Assembly (NCBI RefSeq): GCF_000017505.1
Contig: NC_009675.1
Coordinates: 1,364,001-1,428,000, forward strand
DNA from: Anaeromyxobacter sp. Fw109-5
Lineage (GTDB): Bacteria; Myxococcota; Myxococcia; Myxococcales; Anaeromyxobacteraceae
Length of the DNA stretch: 64,000 nt
Direction of reading: 5' to 3'
The position numbers were made by a program, and so were the translations under genes. The notes under the pieces were generated by a model. It did not search any database and was not told the origin of the DNA. It saw only the letters and a program-made list of their open reading frames with translations. Position 1 is the stretch's first letter, and the number at the start of each line of letters is the position of its first letter. Positions 39,066-47,626 of this stretch are shown one piece after another.

Positions 39066-40353
39066 GGCCGGAGCTCGCGGGGAACGGAGCGCGCTCGTCG
39101 CGAGGAGGGTGACGGAGGAGGTCCTGGTAAAGCGCGAGGTACCTCCGCGCCCACGACGCCACGTCCAGCCTGCCCTCGACCGCGCTCCGGCCCGTGCGTC
39201 CCATCTCCTCCGCGCGGCCGGGATCGTGGAGGAGGCTGCGCAGCGCCTCGCCCAGCGCGCGGACGTCGAACGGGGGCAGCAGCCACCCGGTGGCGCCGTC
39301 GCGCACGAGGTCCGGCATCCCCCCGATCCGGAAGCCGACCACGGGCCGCGCGCACGCCAGCGCCTCCAGCGCCGTGTTCGGGAAGGTCTCCTGCATCGAG
39401 GGCACCGCGACGACGTCCGCCGCGGCGATCGCCTCCGCCATCGCCTCGTCGCCCCGGAGCTCGCCGAGCGCGTGCGCCGGGAGCCCCTCGAGCGCGGGGT
39501 GACGGTGCAGCGTGGGGCTGCCCGCGACGAGCAGATGAGGGCGCGCTCCGTCCGCGAGCCGCACGGCGGCGAGCGCGGGCGCCAGGAGCTGGAAGCCCTT
39601 GTTCGGATCGCGGTCGGCCCACATCGCCGCGAAGAGCACCGTCGGCGCGTCGGCCGTCAGGCCGAGCCGAAGCTTCGCCCGACGCCGGTCCCTGGGCCGG
39701 TACACCGAGGTGTCGACTCCATTCGGGATGACCTCGACGCGGCCGTCCCCGAACAGGCTGCTCCGGGCTGCCCGCTCCGCCATCCACCTGCTGGGCGCGA
39801 CCAGCGTGATGGAGAGCTCGCGCCAGGATCTTCGCTTTCGCGCCCAGACGGCGCGCGAGAGGTCCAGCTCCCGCTCCGAGCCGAGCACGGGGCACGCCCC
39901 GCACCGCGCCGTGAACCGCTCGCAGTCCTGGGGCACGTGGCAGCCGCCCGTGAAGGGCCACGAATCGTGCAGGGTCCAGACGATGCGTCCGGGGAGCTGC
40001 CCGAGCGCCTCGAGCCGCATGAACGCGTACCCGATCCAGTGGACGTTGACGATCGACGGGCGGAGTGAACGGACGGCCGCCGCGACGCGGTCGGGCACCA
40101 TGCCCACGTCGAAGGTCGCCCGCGTGCGCCTCCGGTACAGGCGCCAGGGCAGCGAGTCGAGCCGGTCGCGCAGGCGTGGGAAGCGCGGATCGACGAGGCT
40201 GTCGTGCTGGATCACGGTCGGGTCGTCGGTCCGGCGCTTGCGGACGAAGAGCAGCGAGTCCACTCCTTCGCCGCGAAGCGCCAGGCTGAGCCGCAGGGCC
40301 GATCGCGCCGCACCGCCGCCCGCATCGGCGGTATTGAGATGAACGACCCGCAT
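39031..40353 (-). CDS. Glycosyltransferase family 4
   Basis: 440 residues, GT-B fold. The N-terminus [20 protein letters not shown] has the donor-loop Gly-rich segment of GT4 enzymes. The middle has TLHDSWPFTGGCHVPQDCERF. The C-terminal domain has VEVIPNGVDTSVY, FAAMWADRDPNKGF and VPSMQETFPNTALEALACARP, containing the conserved E-x7-E nucleotide-sugar site. It presumably adds a repeat-unit sugar. The ATG is divergent from the deacetylase-like gene at 40491. Confidence 0.9.
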   Translation of the reverse strand: MRVVHLNTADAGGGAARSALRLSLALRGEGVDSLLFVRKRRTDDPTVIQHDSLVDPRFPRLRDRLDSLPWRLYRRRTRATFDVGMVPDRVAAAVRSLRPSIVNVHWIGYAFMRLEALGQLPGRIVWTLHDSWPFTGGCHVPQDCERFTARCGACPVLGSERELDLSRAVWARKRRSWRELSITLVAPSRWMAERAARSSLFGDGRVEVIPNGVDTSVYRPRDRRRAKLRLGLTADAPTVLFAAMWADRDPNKGFQLLAPALAAVRLADGARPHLLVAGSPTLHRHPALEGLPAHALGELRGDEAMAEAIAAADVVAVPSMQETFPNTALEALACARPVVGFRIGGMPDLVRDGATGWLLPPFDVRALGEALRSLLHDPGRAEEMGRTGRSAVEGRLDVASWARRYLALYQDLLRHPPRDERAPFPASSGLSPGSSPPAAR

Positions 40354-40490
40354 GATCCCAGCAAGGATAGTGCGCACGTCGCCGGGGCTGGACGCAGGCC
40401 GCCCTGCCGATCGGGGGCGGACCCGTCGGGCGTTCCCGCCGCGCGGGCGTTCCGGTTGAACTCTCCGGCCGGCCTCTCGATCATTGCCTG

Positions 40491-41612
40491 ATGGCTGCGG
40501 ATGCCAGGAGCGTGCTGGAGCGGCTGCGCGGGCTCGCCGGCCCGCTCCGCCGGCTCGCGCTCGTCGCGCCTTCACGGGACGAGCGCGCGCTCTTCCCGTC
40601 CGCGGAGGTGCTGACGGCCGCCGAGTGGGATCTCGGGTCGCCGCGCCCGGATCTCCGCTTCGACCTCGTGGTCGCGCCTCGCGTCCTCCACGACCCGCGC
40701 GCCCAGGCCGCGCGTCTCCGCAACCTGCTCCGCTCGTGCCGCGCGCTCCTCACGATCGAGCGGCCCCCGTCGAGCGGGGGCGTCTCCCCGGGCGCGGGCG
40801 GGACCGTCCCCGCGGCCCTGGCCGATCGGGTGATCGCTCGCGGGCCCCTGGACCGGGGGGCTCACGGTGCGGGCGACACCGTGGTCCTGGTGCGCGGCGA
40901 GCTCGACGCGCCGCTCATCCGGATGGACGACTATCCGACGGGCGTGCGACCGATCCTGCCCGATCTCGCGCCGCTCCACGCGATCGTGCGCTCCTTCGAC
41001 GACCGCGGGTTGCCGGTCGCGCTGGGGATCGTGCCCGCCTTGCTCGACCCCTCCATGGTCGGGTTCCTGAGGAGCCTGCGTCACCTCGTGCCGGCCCTCC
41101 ACGGGTTCGACCACGGGTACTTCCGGTACGCGCCACGCCTCCGGCGGTCGGGCGATCCGTACAACGAGCGCGGCACCGTCGGGCAGTTCGACGAGTTCCG
41201 ATGGCAGCGCGCCCGCACCGTCGAGCGCAAGCTGGGCGAGGCGAAGCGCCGGCTCGAGGACGAGCTCGCGCGCCCGGTGACGATCTATGTGCCGCCCTGC
41301 AATCGCGTGGACGGGCGCACCGCCCGCGTCCTGCGGCGCGTCGGCTTCGAGCTCTGCCTCTGCGACGGCGCGGTGCCAGCGGACATCATTCCGTGGCGCC
41401 GCTCCGACTTCTACGGACGGTCGAGCGAGTTCGGACCGGAGACCGACGCCGAGGTCATCACGCTGCACGCGACGTGGGAGTGGGATGTCCGCCGGACAGG
41501 AGACACCCGTTCGCTGTCCCTCATGCTCGAGCTCCTGGTCGGGTCGCTCGCCGCCAAGCGCGCCGCCATCGAGCGGCTGGCGAGCGAGGTGTCCGCCTCG
41601 CGGGCGGGCTGA
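40491..41612 (+). CDS. Polysaccharide deacetylase-like protein with methyltransferase-like N-terminus
   Basis: 373 residues. The C-terminal two thirds contain IRMDDYPTG near 143 (metal and catalytic Asp pair), LHGFDHGYF near 203 (His motif), VPPCNRVDG near 265 and a late TLHATW. These are the NodB/DUF2334-like deacetylase motifs. The first 120 residues resemble the C-terminal half of a class I methyltransferase (FDLVVAPRVLHDP followed by LRNLLRSCRALLTIE) but lack a SAM-binding Gly motif, so this part is probably degenerate. It may remove acetyl groups from sugar precursors; there is no signal peptide, so it is likely cytoplasmic. Confidence 0.7.
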   Translation: MAADARSVLERLRGLAGPLRRLALVAPSRDERALFPSAEVLTAAEWDLGSPRPDLRFDLVVAPRVLHDPRAQAARLRNLLRSCRALLTIERPPSSGGVSPGAGGTVPAALADRVIARGPLDRGAHGAGDTVVLVRGELDAPLIRMDDYPTGVRPILPDLAPLHAIVRSFDDRGLPVALGIVPALLDPSMVGFLRSLRHLVPALHGFDHGYFRYAPRLRRSGDPYNERGTVGQFDEFRWQRARTVERKLGEAKRRLEDELARPVTIYVPPCNRVDGRTARVLRRVGFELCLCDGAVPADIIPWRRSDFYGRSSEFGPETDAEVITLHATWEWDVRRTGDTRSLSLMLELLVGSLAAKRAAIERLASEVSASRAG

Positions 41613-41720
41613 GGCCCTCGAGGCGCCGGCGGGCTCCGCTCGGGGGCCGCGCCCGCGGCGGCGATGTCGCATCGCCGTGCCGCTGCTTAGGATACCGGCT
41701 CCTGAAGAGGGAGCGTCCGC

Positions 41721-42323
41721 GTGAGGACCGACTACCGCACGGCCAAGCGCGCCCTCGACGTCGGGTTCGCCGGGATCGCGCTCGCGGTGCTCTCGCCCCT
41801 GATGGCCGCCATCGCAGCGGCGGTGAAGCTGGACTCGGCGGGCCCGGTCCTCTTCCGGCAACGGCGGGTCGGGCTCCGCGGCGTCCCCTTCACGATCCTG
41901 AAGTTCCGCTCGATGTTCGAGGGCGCGAGCGGCCCCTCCGTCACGGCGGCTGCGGACGCGCGGGTGACGCGAGTCGGCCGGTTCCTGCGCCGCCACAAGC
42001 TCGACGAGCTGCCCCAGCTCTGGAACGTCCTCGTCGGCGACATGAGCCTGGTCGGCCCGCGCCCGGAGGTGGAGCGATACGTGCGCCTCTTCCCGGACGC
42101 CTACGCGCGGATCCTGACGGTGCGTCCCGGCCTCACCGACTTCGCGTCGCTCGCGTACCGGAACGAGGAGGCCACGTTGAGCCGCTGGCCCGACGCGGAG
42201 GCGGCCTACACCCAGATCGTGCTCCCCGCGAAGATCGCGCTCTACCACCGCTACCTGGACGAGATGTCCCTCAGGACCGACGCCGCGCTGGTCCTGCGGA
42301 CGCTCGCCGCGCTCGTGCGATGA
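41721..42323 (+). CDS. Initiating sugar-phosphate transferase (PssY/WcaJ C-terminal type)
   Basis: 200 residues from a GTG with AGAGGGAG upstream. One membrane segment (about 10-35) precedes the bacterial sugar transferase domain: VLFRQRRVGLRG, FTILKFRSM, RRHKLDELPQLWNVL and GDMSLVGPRPE. It is the short monotopic form lacking the four-helix N-terminal domain. It transfers a sugar phosphate from a UDP-sugar to undecaprenyl phosphate and so starts each repeat unit. Its stop overlaps the ATG of the aminotransferase gene (ATGA). Confidence 0.92.
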   Translation: MRTDYRTAKRALDVGFAGIALAVLSPLMAAIAAAVKLDSAGPVLFRQRRVGLRGVPFTILKFRSMFEGASGPSVTAAADARVTRVGRFLRRHKLDELPQLWNVLVGDMSLVGPRPEVERYVRLFPDAYARILTVRPGLTDFASLAYRNEEATLSRWPDAEAAYTQIVLPAKIALYHRYLDEMSLRTDAALVLRTLAALVR

Positions 42324-43501
42324 CCTCCGGACCGTTCATCCCCTTCGCGCTGCCCGATCTCACGAGCGCCGAGAGCGACGCCGTCCTCGAGGTCCTGCGG
42401 CGCGGCTGGATCACGACCGGGCCGCGCGCGAAGGAGTTCGAGCGCCGCTTCGCGGGCGCGGTGGGCGCTCCCCACTGCGTCGCGGTGAGCTCGTGTACCG
42501 CGGCGCTGCACCTCGCCCTCGAGGCCGTGGGCGTGCGGCCGGGCGACGAGGTGATCGTCCCGACCATGACGTTCGCGGCGAGCGCGGAGGTCGTGCGCTA
42601 CCTCGGCGCGGTCCCCGTGCTCGTGGACGTGAACGCCTCGGACCACAACGTCGCCGTGCCGGCGATCGAGCGGGCGATCACTCCGCGCACGCGCGCGATC
42701 GTCCCCGTGCACTTCGGAGGCGTCCCCGCGGACATGGACGAGATCGTCGCCCTCGCGCGGCCGCGCGGCATCGTCGTGGTCGCGGACGCGGCGCACGCCT
42801 TCCCCAGCGAATACCGCGGGCGCAACGTCGGGGCGCTGGCCGACGTGACCTGCTTCTCGTTCTACGCCACGAAGACCCTCACCACCGGTGAGGGGGGCGC
42901 CGCGGTGACCTCGCGCGCGGAATGGGCCGACCGCATGCGGATCATGTCCCTCCACGGCATCTCGCGCGATGCGTGGAAGCGCTACATGGAGGGAGGAAGC
43001 TGGTACTACGAGATCGTCGCGCCCGGGTTCAAGTACAACCTCGGCGACATCGCGGCGGCGCTGGGGCTCGCTCAGCTCGCGCGCGCGGAGGCGATGCGGG
43101 CACGGCGCGAGGCGATCGCGAGACGGTACGACGCCGCGTTCGCCGGACGCGAGGCGCTGGAGCTGCTCGCGCCCGCGCCCGACCGGACGAACGCTCACCA
43201 CCTGTACGTGATCAAGCTGGCTCCGCACCTCCTCGACATCGATCGGAACCGGTTCATCGAGGAGCTGACGGCGCGTGGCGTCGGGGTCTCGGTCCACTTC
43301 ATCCCGTTGCACGAGCACCCCTACTACCGCGAGACCTTCGGGTACCGCCCCGAGAGCCTGCCGGTGGCGCACGACGCCTACCTCCGCTCGATCTCGCTGC
43401 CCATCTACTCCGCGATGACGGACGAGCAGGTCGAGCGGGTGGTCGAGGCGGTCCTGGAGATCGCGGACGGACACCTGCGGGCGAGCGCCACCGCGCGCTA
43501 G
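42320..43501 (+). CDS. DegT/DnrJ/EryC1 family sugar aminotransferase
   Basis: 393 residues. It has the PLP-dependent aminotransferase features of this family: VSSCTAALHLAL near 57-68, Asp-156 in VVADAAHA, and the cofactor lysine Lys-185 in FYATKTLTTGEGG. Later ISLPIYSAMTDEQVERV is also typical. It converts a 3- or 4-keto nucleotide sugar to an amino sugar, providing an amine that an acetyl- or acyltransferase could modify. It is co-translated with the initiating transferase and convergent with the GNAT of the carrier-protein operon. Confidence 0.92.
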   Translation: MTSGPFIPFALPDLTSAESDAVLEVLRRGWITTGPRAKEFERRFAGAVGAPHCVAVSSCTAALHLALEAVGVRPGDEVIVPTMTFAASAEVVRYLGAVPVLVDVNASDHNVAVPAIERAITPRTRAIVPVHFGGVPADMDEIVALARPRGIVVVADAAHAFPSEYRGRNVGALADVTCFSFYATKTLTTGEGGAAVTSRAEWADRMRIMSLHGISRDAWKRYMEGGSWYYEIVAPGFKYNLGDIAAALGLAQLARAEAMRARREAIARRYDAAFAGREALELLAPAPDRTNAHHLYVIKLAPHLLDIDRNRFIEELTARGVGVSVHFIPLHEHPYYRETFGYRPESLPVAHDAYLRSISLPIYSAMTDEQVERVVEAVLEIADGHLRASATAR

Positions 43502-43565
43502 AGCTGGCGGCGGCGCCTGCCCCGAGGCCGTTCGACGCCGCTGCGTCGTCCGCCGAGTCTCCGGG

Positions 43566-44255
43566 TCAGCCCGTCTCCAGGGAGAGGCCGCGAGGCCCCG
43601 ACGACGCCCCCTGCCGCCCGATCGTGCCGAAGGTCCGGCCGGCGAGGTGGTAGCCGGTGATCAACCGCTCGATGCGGAACCCGAGCCCGAGGTACGAGTT
43701 CAGCGACGCGACGTTCTCCTTCCCCACGTAGGCCTTGCAGATCTGGAAGCCCTCCCGGCTCGCGACGCCGAGCGTCGCCGCGTTGACCGTCGGGAAGAGC
43801 CCGAGCCCTCTGAACGCCGGGAAGATGAAGATGTTCTCGATCATGACCTGATCGTCGGCGAGGAGGTACCGGCGCCGCGCGAGGTGCTTCTCGAGCAGGG
43901 GATTGTCCACCGGCCGGATCAGCCACTGCAGCGAGACGATCTGCCGGGCCTTGTTTCGCCCCACGTAGCAGCTCGTGAAGCCGTGCTGGAAGAAGAGGAG
44001 CCGCGCGACGAGCTCCGTGCGGGACAGCGGATCGAGCGCCGCGATGCCCGGCAGGATCTCGTCGAAGTCGCCGTCCGTCGCCAGCGAGAACTCGACGTCG
44101 GCGCGGAGCCGCGGGAAGCGGAGCCGCTGGATCGGCGCCGTCAGGTAGTAGACGTGCTCCACGGAGCAGAGCTTCCTCAGGACGCGCACCGCCGGCAGCC
44201 GGAGACCCAGGCAGGAGGCGACGAGCCTAATCTCTCGCAGTGAACGAAGAGGCAT
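43566..44255 (-). CDS. GNAT-like N-acyltransferase of the carrier-protein operon
   Basis: 229 residues. The central part has VMIENIFIFPAFRGLGLFPTV (about 136-156), an acetyl-CoA or acyl-carrier binding motif A, then KAYVGKENVASLNSYLGLGF, the GNAT motif B region. The first 90 residues are less typical. It starts 12 bp after the acyl carrier protein gene on the same strand, so it is the last gene of the NAD synthase-like / AsnB / ACP operon. It may transfer the group activated on the carrier protein to an amino sugar. Confidence 0.78.
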   Translation of the reverse strand: MPLRSLREIRLVASCLGLRLPAVRVLRKLCSVEHVYYLTAPIQRLRFPRLRADVEFSLATDGDFDEILPGIAALDPLSRTELVARLLFFQHGFTSCYVGRNKARQIVSLQWLIRPVDNPLLEKHLARRRYLLADDQVMIENIFIFPAFRGLGLFPTVNAATLGVASREGFQICKAYVGKENVASLNSYLGLGFRIERLITGYHLAGRTFGTIGRQGASSGPRGLSLETG

Positions 44256-44267
44256 GGGCTGTCCGGA

Positions 44268-44522
44268 TCAGCCGACGGCTGCGCGCCGCTTGTTCGCGAC
44301 GAACGCCGCGACCCGGCGGATGGACTCCAGGTTCTCGGGGGTCATCTCCTCGTCCTCGATGCGGACGCCGAACTCCGTCTCCACGAACGCGATCAGCTCG
44401 AGCATGCCGGTCGAGTCGATGACGCCGGCCGTGACGAGCAGGCTGTCGTCCGCGAGGTCGGCCGGGTCGCTCACGTAGAAGTTCTCGACGATGAACTGCC
44501 TCACTCGGTCCTCGATCCTCAT
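44268..44522 (-). CDS. Acyl carrier protein
   Basis: 84 residues. The motif VIDSTGMLEL near residue 35 contains Ser-37, the expected phosphopantetheine attachment site. The surrounding sequence (FYVSDPADLADDSLL; RIEDEEMTPENL) is acidic and helical as in free-standing carrier proteins. The ATG shares one base with the AsnB stop (TGATG). Free carrier proteins in polysaccharide loci are usually loaded by an adjacent AMP ligase; one is encoded at 47627, divergent from this operon. Confidence 0.9.
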   Translation of the reverse strand: MRIEDRVRQFIVENFYVSDPADLADDSLLVTAGVIDSTGMLELIAFVETEFGVRIEDEEMTPENLESIRRVAAFVANKRRAAVG

Positions 44523-46552
44523 CACATCCCCCTGGCGCCCCGAGCGTCGGGTCCGCCGGCCCGTGCAGGCACCCGGTCGACGACGGTGGCGAAATCCATG
44601 GCCGCGGCCCTCGCCGGAGCTCGTCGGACGAGCCGCTCGTGCAACAGTCCCGTCGACAGCACGCCGACGAGGGCCATGTTGTCCGCGTTGGAGAACTGCG
44701 CTCCCCCGCCGGACGCCTCGCACTTGCGCCACAGGCGCTCGACGCCGCGCGGATCGAACACGCCCGCGTCGGCGACGGCGCGCGGGCTGGTCAGCTCGCC
44801 GACCCAGTCCGGCGCGCCGGGGCCGACGAAGCACAGCGCGTCGGGGGCGCGGAAGGGCTGCTTGGACCGGCGGACGATCTCGTCCGGGACGAGGCCTCGC
44901 GCCGCGCGCTTGAGGACGTGCTTCTCGTCGAGCCCGCGGAGCTTGAGCGTGGCGGGCAGGCCGTTCGCGAGCTCCACCACGTTGGGGTCGAGGAACGGGA
45001 ACCGGCCCTCGACCGAGTGAGCCATCAACATCCGGTCTCCCTGCGAGGACAGGAGGTAGCCGGACAGCAGGGTCCGCACCTCGAGGAACTGGTCCTGGGC
45101 GAGGTGTGGCCAGCGAGGAAACTCCGCGGGGAGCGAGGCCAGCAGCCGATCGACCACGTCGACGCGCTGCGCCTCGCGCCGGACGTCCGCGCAGAAGAGC
45201 CGCTGCAGCGCGGCGGCCGAGCGCCACCGCGTCTGGTGCGCGAACCCCGCGGAGTCCCACCGCTCCCGCCCGGCGCCGAAGAACTCGCGCGCCAGCGCCT
45301 GCTGAGCCACGGGCGAGCGCGCGAGGTACGGATACAGGCGCTCGAGGAGTCGCGGGCGGAGCCTCGACGCCGGCTGTCGTCCCCAGAAGCGCCGGACCTT
45401 CCCTTCCTTGAAGAGGTCGTAGCCGGCGAACACCTCGTCGGCGCCCTCGCCCGTCAGGACGACCTTGATGCCCGCGTCGCGCACCAGCTTCGAGAGCAGG
45501 AAGAGCGGCGCCGGGGCGGTCCGCAGCAGCGGGCGCTCCGCGTGAGCGACCACGTCCGGGAAGACGGCGGCGATGTCCTCCCGACGCACGAGCACCTCCC
45601 GGTGCTCGGTCTCGAGGCGCGCCGCGACCGCCCGCTGGAACGGCGTCTCGTCGTACTCGGCGTCCTCGAAGCGCAGCGAGAAGGTGCAGAACTTCTCCCC
45701 CTTCACGCGGCGTCCCAGCGCGGCGACCAGCGAGCTGTCCAGCCCGCCGGAGAGGTAGCTCCCCACCGGCACGTCCGCGCGCAGCATGCGCAGCCGGACC
45801 GACTCCTCGAGCGCCGCCCGCACGCGCTCCGCGGCCTGGTCGGGGGACTCCCCCGAACCCTCCGGCTCGGTGTACCGGGGCGTCCAGAAGGCGCGATCGT
45901 CCGTGCCGGCCCGGGAGATCGTCCGCACGTGACCGGGCTCGAGCTCGGTGACGCCCTGGAACACCGACTGCGGCGCCACGGCGGTCCAGAAGGTGAACGT
46001 CTCGGCGAGGCCCGCGGGATCGAGCGCCCGGGGGATGTCGGGGTCGCCGGCGAAGAGCGCCTTGACCTCGCTCGCGAACCACAGCCGGCCGCCGTGCTCG
46101 CACAGGTACATCGGCCGGACGCCGAGCCGATCGCGCGCGAGGACGAGCGCCTCACGCGCGGAGCTCCACAGCGCGATGGCGAACTGTCCGTTGAATCGCT
46201 CGAACGCCCGCTCCGCCCACGCCTCGTAGGCGTGCACGATGACCTCGGTGTCGCTGCGGGTCCTGAACCGGTGACCCAGCGCGACCAGCTCGGCGCGCAG
46301 CTCGAGGTAGTTGAAGATCTCCCCGTTGAACACCACCCACAGCGAGCCATCCTCGTTCGAGAGCGGCTGCTGCCCCGTGGCGAGATCGATGATCGAGAGC
46401 CGGGCGTGGCCCAGGCCCGCGCGGCGGTCGCGGTAGAGGCCGAGCTCGTCCGGGCCCCGGTGCCGGATCGCCCCGACCATCGCCCGCAGGTCCTCCAGCG
46501 CCGGCGGCGGCAAGCCATCGCGAAGGGCGACGCAACCGGCGATCCCGCACAT
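44522..46552 (-). CDS. asnB: Asparagine synthetase (glutamine-hydrolysing) family protein
   Basis: 676 residues. The ATG at 46552 leaves Cys-2 as the N-terminal glutaminase nucleophile (MCGIAGC); an upstream in-frame TTG would block it. The glutaminase domain includes FNGEIFNY. The synthetase domain has the PP-loop SGGLDSS (268-274), LTGEGADEVFAGYD and EGRFPFLD. In polysaccharide loci these enzymes often amidate uronic acids, not aspartate; a UDP-uronic acid dehydrogenase at 22695-24023 could supply such a substrate. It lies 2 bp after the NAD synthase-like gene and one base from the ACP. Confidence 0.88.
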   Translation of the reverse strand: MCGIAGCVALRDGLPPPALEDLRAMVGAIRHRGPDELGLYRDRRAGLGHARLSIIDLATGQQPLSNEDGSLWVVFNGEIFNYLELRAELVALGHRFRTRSDTEVIVHAYEAWAERAFERFNGQFAIALWSSAREALVLARDRLGVRPMYLCEHGGRLWFASEVKALFAGDPDIPRALDPAGLAETFTFWTAVAPQSVFQGVTELEPGHVRTISRAGTDDRAFWTPRYTEPEGSGESPDQAAERVRAALEESVRLRMLRADVPVGSYLSGGLDSSLVAALGRRVKGEKFCTFSLRFEDAEYDETPFQRAVAARLETEHREVLVRREDIAAVFPDVVAHAERPLLRTAPAPLFLLSKLVRDAGIKVVLTGEGADEVFAGYDLFKEGKVRRFWGRQPASRLRPRLLERLYPYLARSPVAQQALAREFFGAGRERWDSAGFAHQTRWRSAAALQRLFCADVRREAQRVDVVDRLLASLPAEFPRWPHLAQDQFLEVRTLLSGYLLSSQGDRMLMAHSVEGRFPFLDPNVVELANGLPATLKLRGLDEKHVLKRAARGLVPDEIVRRSKQPFRAPDALCFVGPGAPDWVGELTSPRAVADAGVFDPRGVERLWRKCEASGGGAQFSNADNMALVGVLSTGLLHERLVRRAPARAAAMDFATVVDRVPARAGGPDARGARGM

Positions 46553-46554
46553 GC

Positions 46555-47529
46555 TCAACTCCCCGGGAGCTCGGTCACGAGGAGCGGGGCCTCGTGCAGG
46601 TAACGGCTCGCCCGCCGCTTCGCCTCGATGTCGCGGTAGACGCGCTCGACCTGCTCAGCGGTGAGCCCCAGGGCGGCCCCGACCTGCGCCGCCGAAACCT
46701 CGTGATCGTGCGCCCAGAGGCAGAGGTCCATCTCCCGGTACGGGAGCGCGAAGAAGAACTCCTCCTGCGTCTGGGACAGCGAGAACGTATCGGTGGTGGG
46801 GGGACGCGCCCGGATCTCCCCAGGGACGCCCAGGTGCTCGGCGAGCGCGTAGACCTGGGTCTTGTACAGGTGCGCGATCGGCTTGAAGTCGGCGGCGCCG
46901 TCTCCCTGCTTCACGAAGAACCCCTGGTCGTACTCGAGGCGATTCGGGGTGCCGGCGACGGCGAAGTTGAGCCGATCCGCGTGGTAGTACTCCATCATCT
47001 TGCGCGCGCGCTGCTTGAAGTTCGTCGCCGCCACGAGCTGGAGATACGCCGCGGCCGACATCCGGGAGCTCCGCTCGCGACCCAGCGGGTCCGCGACCGT
47101 GAGGAGCGTCACGTTGAGGCGGTCTCCCGCGAGGAGCGAGGGGAGGGTGAGCTTGCACCGCCATCCCTCCCCGTACTCGGGGACCACCGACCGGATCGCC
47201 TCCAGCTGCCGCTCGTAGCAGCCGAGCCCTGCCAGCGCGGGTCCGACGTCCTCGACCAGGTGGCGGATCCCGAGGTGGTCGGCGAGCGAGCGGCCGAGCC
47301 TCAGCGCGTCGCTCGAGGAGTCGCGCTCGGGCATGAGCAGCCCGAGCACCCGGTCCGCGCCGAGCGCGCGCGTGCAGAGCGTCGCGACGACGGAGCTGTC
47401 GATGCCCCCCGACATCCCGACGACGGCGCCGCGGCGCCGTAGCGTCCCGAGCACCTGGTCACGGATGGCCTGCTCTATCCCTTCGGCTGCCCTCGCCGCG
47501 TCGATTCGCAGCACATCCCGCGTGAACAT
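46555..47529 (-). CDS. nadE: NAD synthase-like ATP pyrophosphatase
   Basis: 324 residues from MFTRDVLRID. SGGIDSS (40-46) is the PP-loop. GTPNRLEYDQGFFVKQGDG and IAHLYKTQVYALA match NAD synthase motifs. The C-terminal region reads PPTTDTFSLSQTQEEFFFAL, unlike the usual Gly-Gln-Thr-Asp-Glu block. This form is often found in exopolysaccharide clusters beside AsnB. It may make NAD from ammonia, but its location suggests a specialised amide- or adenylate-forming role. It is the first gene of the operon with asnB, acp and the GNAT. A longer start 32 codons upstream exists but is less likely. Confidence 0.8.
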   Translation of the reverse strand: MFTRDVLRIDAARAAEGIEQAIRDQVLGTLRRRGAVVGMSGGIDSSVVATLCTRALGADRVLGLLMPERDSSSDALRLGRSLADHLGIRHLVEDVGPALAGLGCYERQLEAIRSVVPEYGEGWRCKLTLPSLLAGDRLNVTLLTVADPLGRERSSRMSAAAYLQLVAATNFKQRARKMMEYYHADRLNFAVAGTPNRLEYDQGFFVKQGDGAADFKPIAHLYKTQVYALAEHLGVPGEIRARPPTTDTFSLSQTQEEFFFALPYREMDLCLWAHDHEVSAAQVGAALGLTAEQVERVYRDIEAKRRASRYLHEAPLLVTELPGS

Positions 47530-47626
47530 GGCGTGTCGGACAATAGGACGTCTCCGCGCGGGCAACACGCCACGGAATGGGGCGGTCGTTGCGATGAGGA
47601 GCTCCCGCCCAATACTTACCCGCACC

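Noticed and set aside
46552-46558. Upstream TTG start for the asparagine synthetase gene
   Set aside because: It would place residues before the catalytic Cys-2, which must be N-terminal after Met removal.
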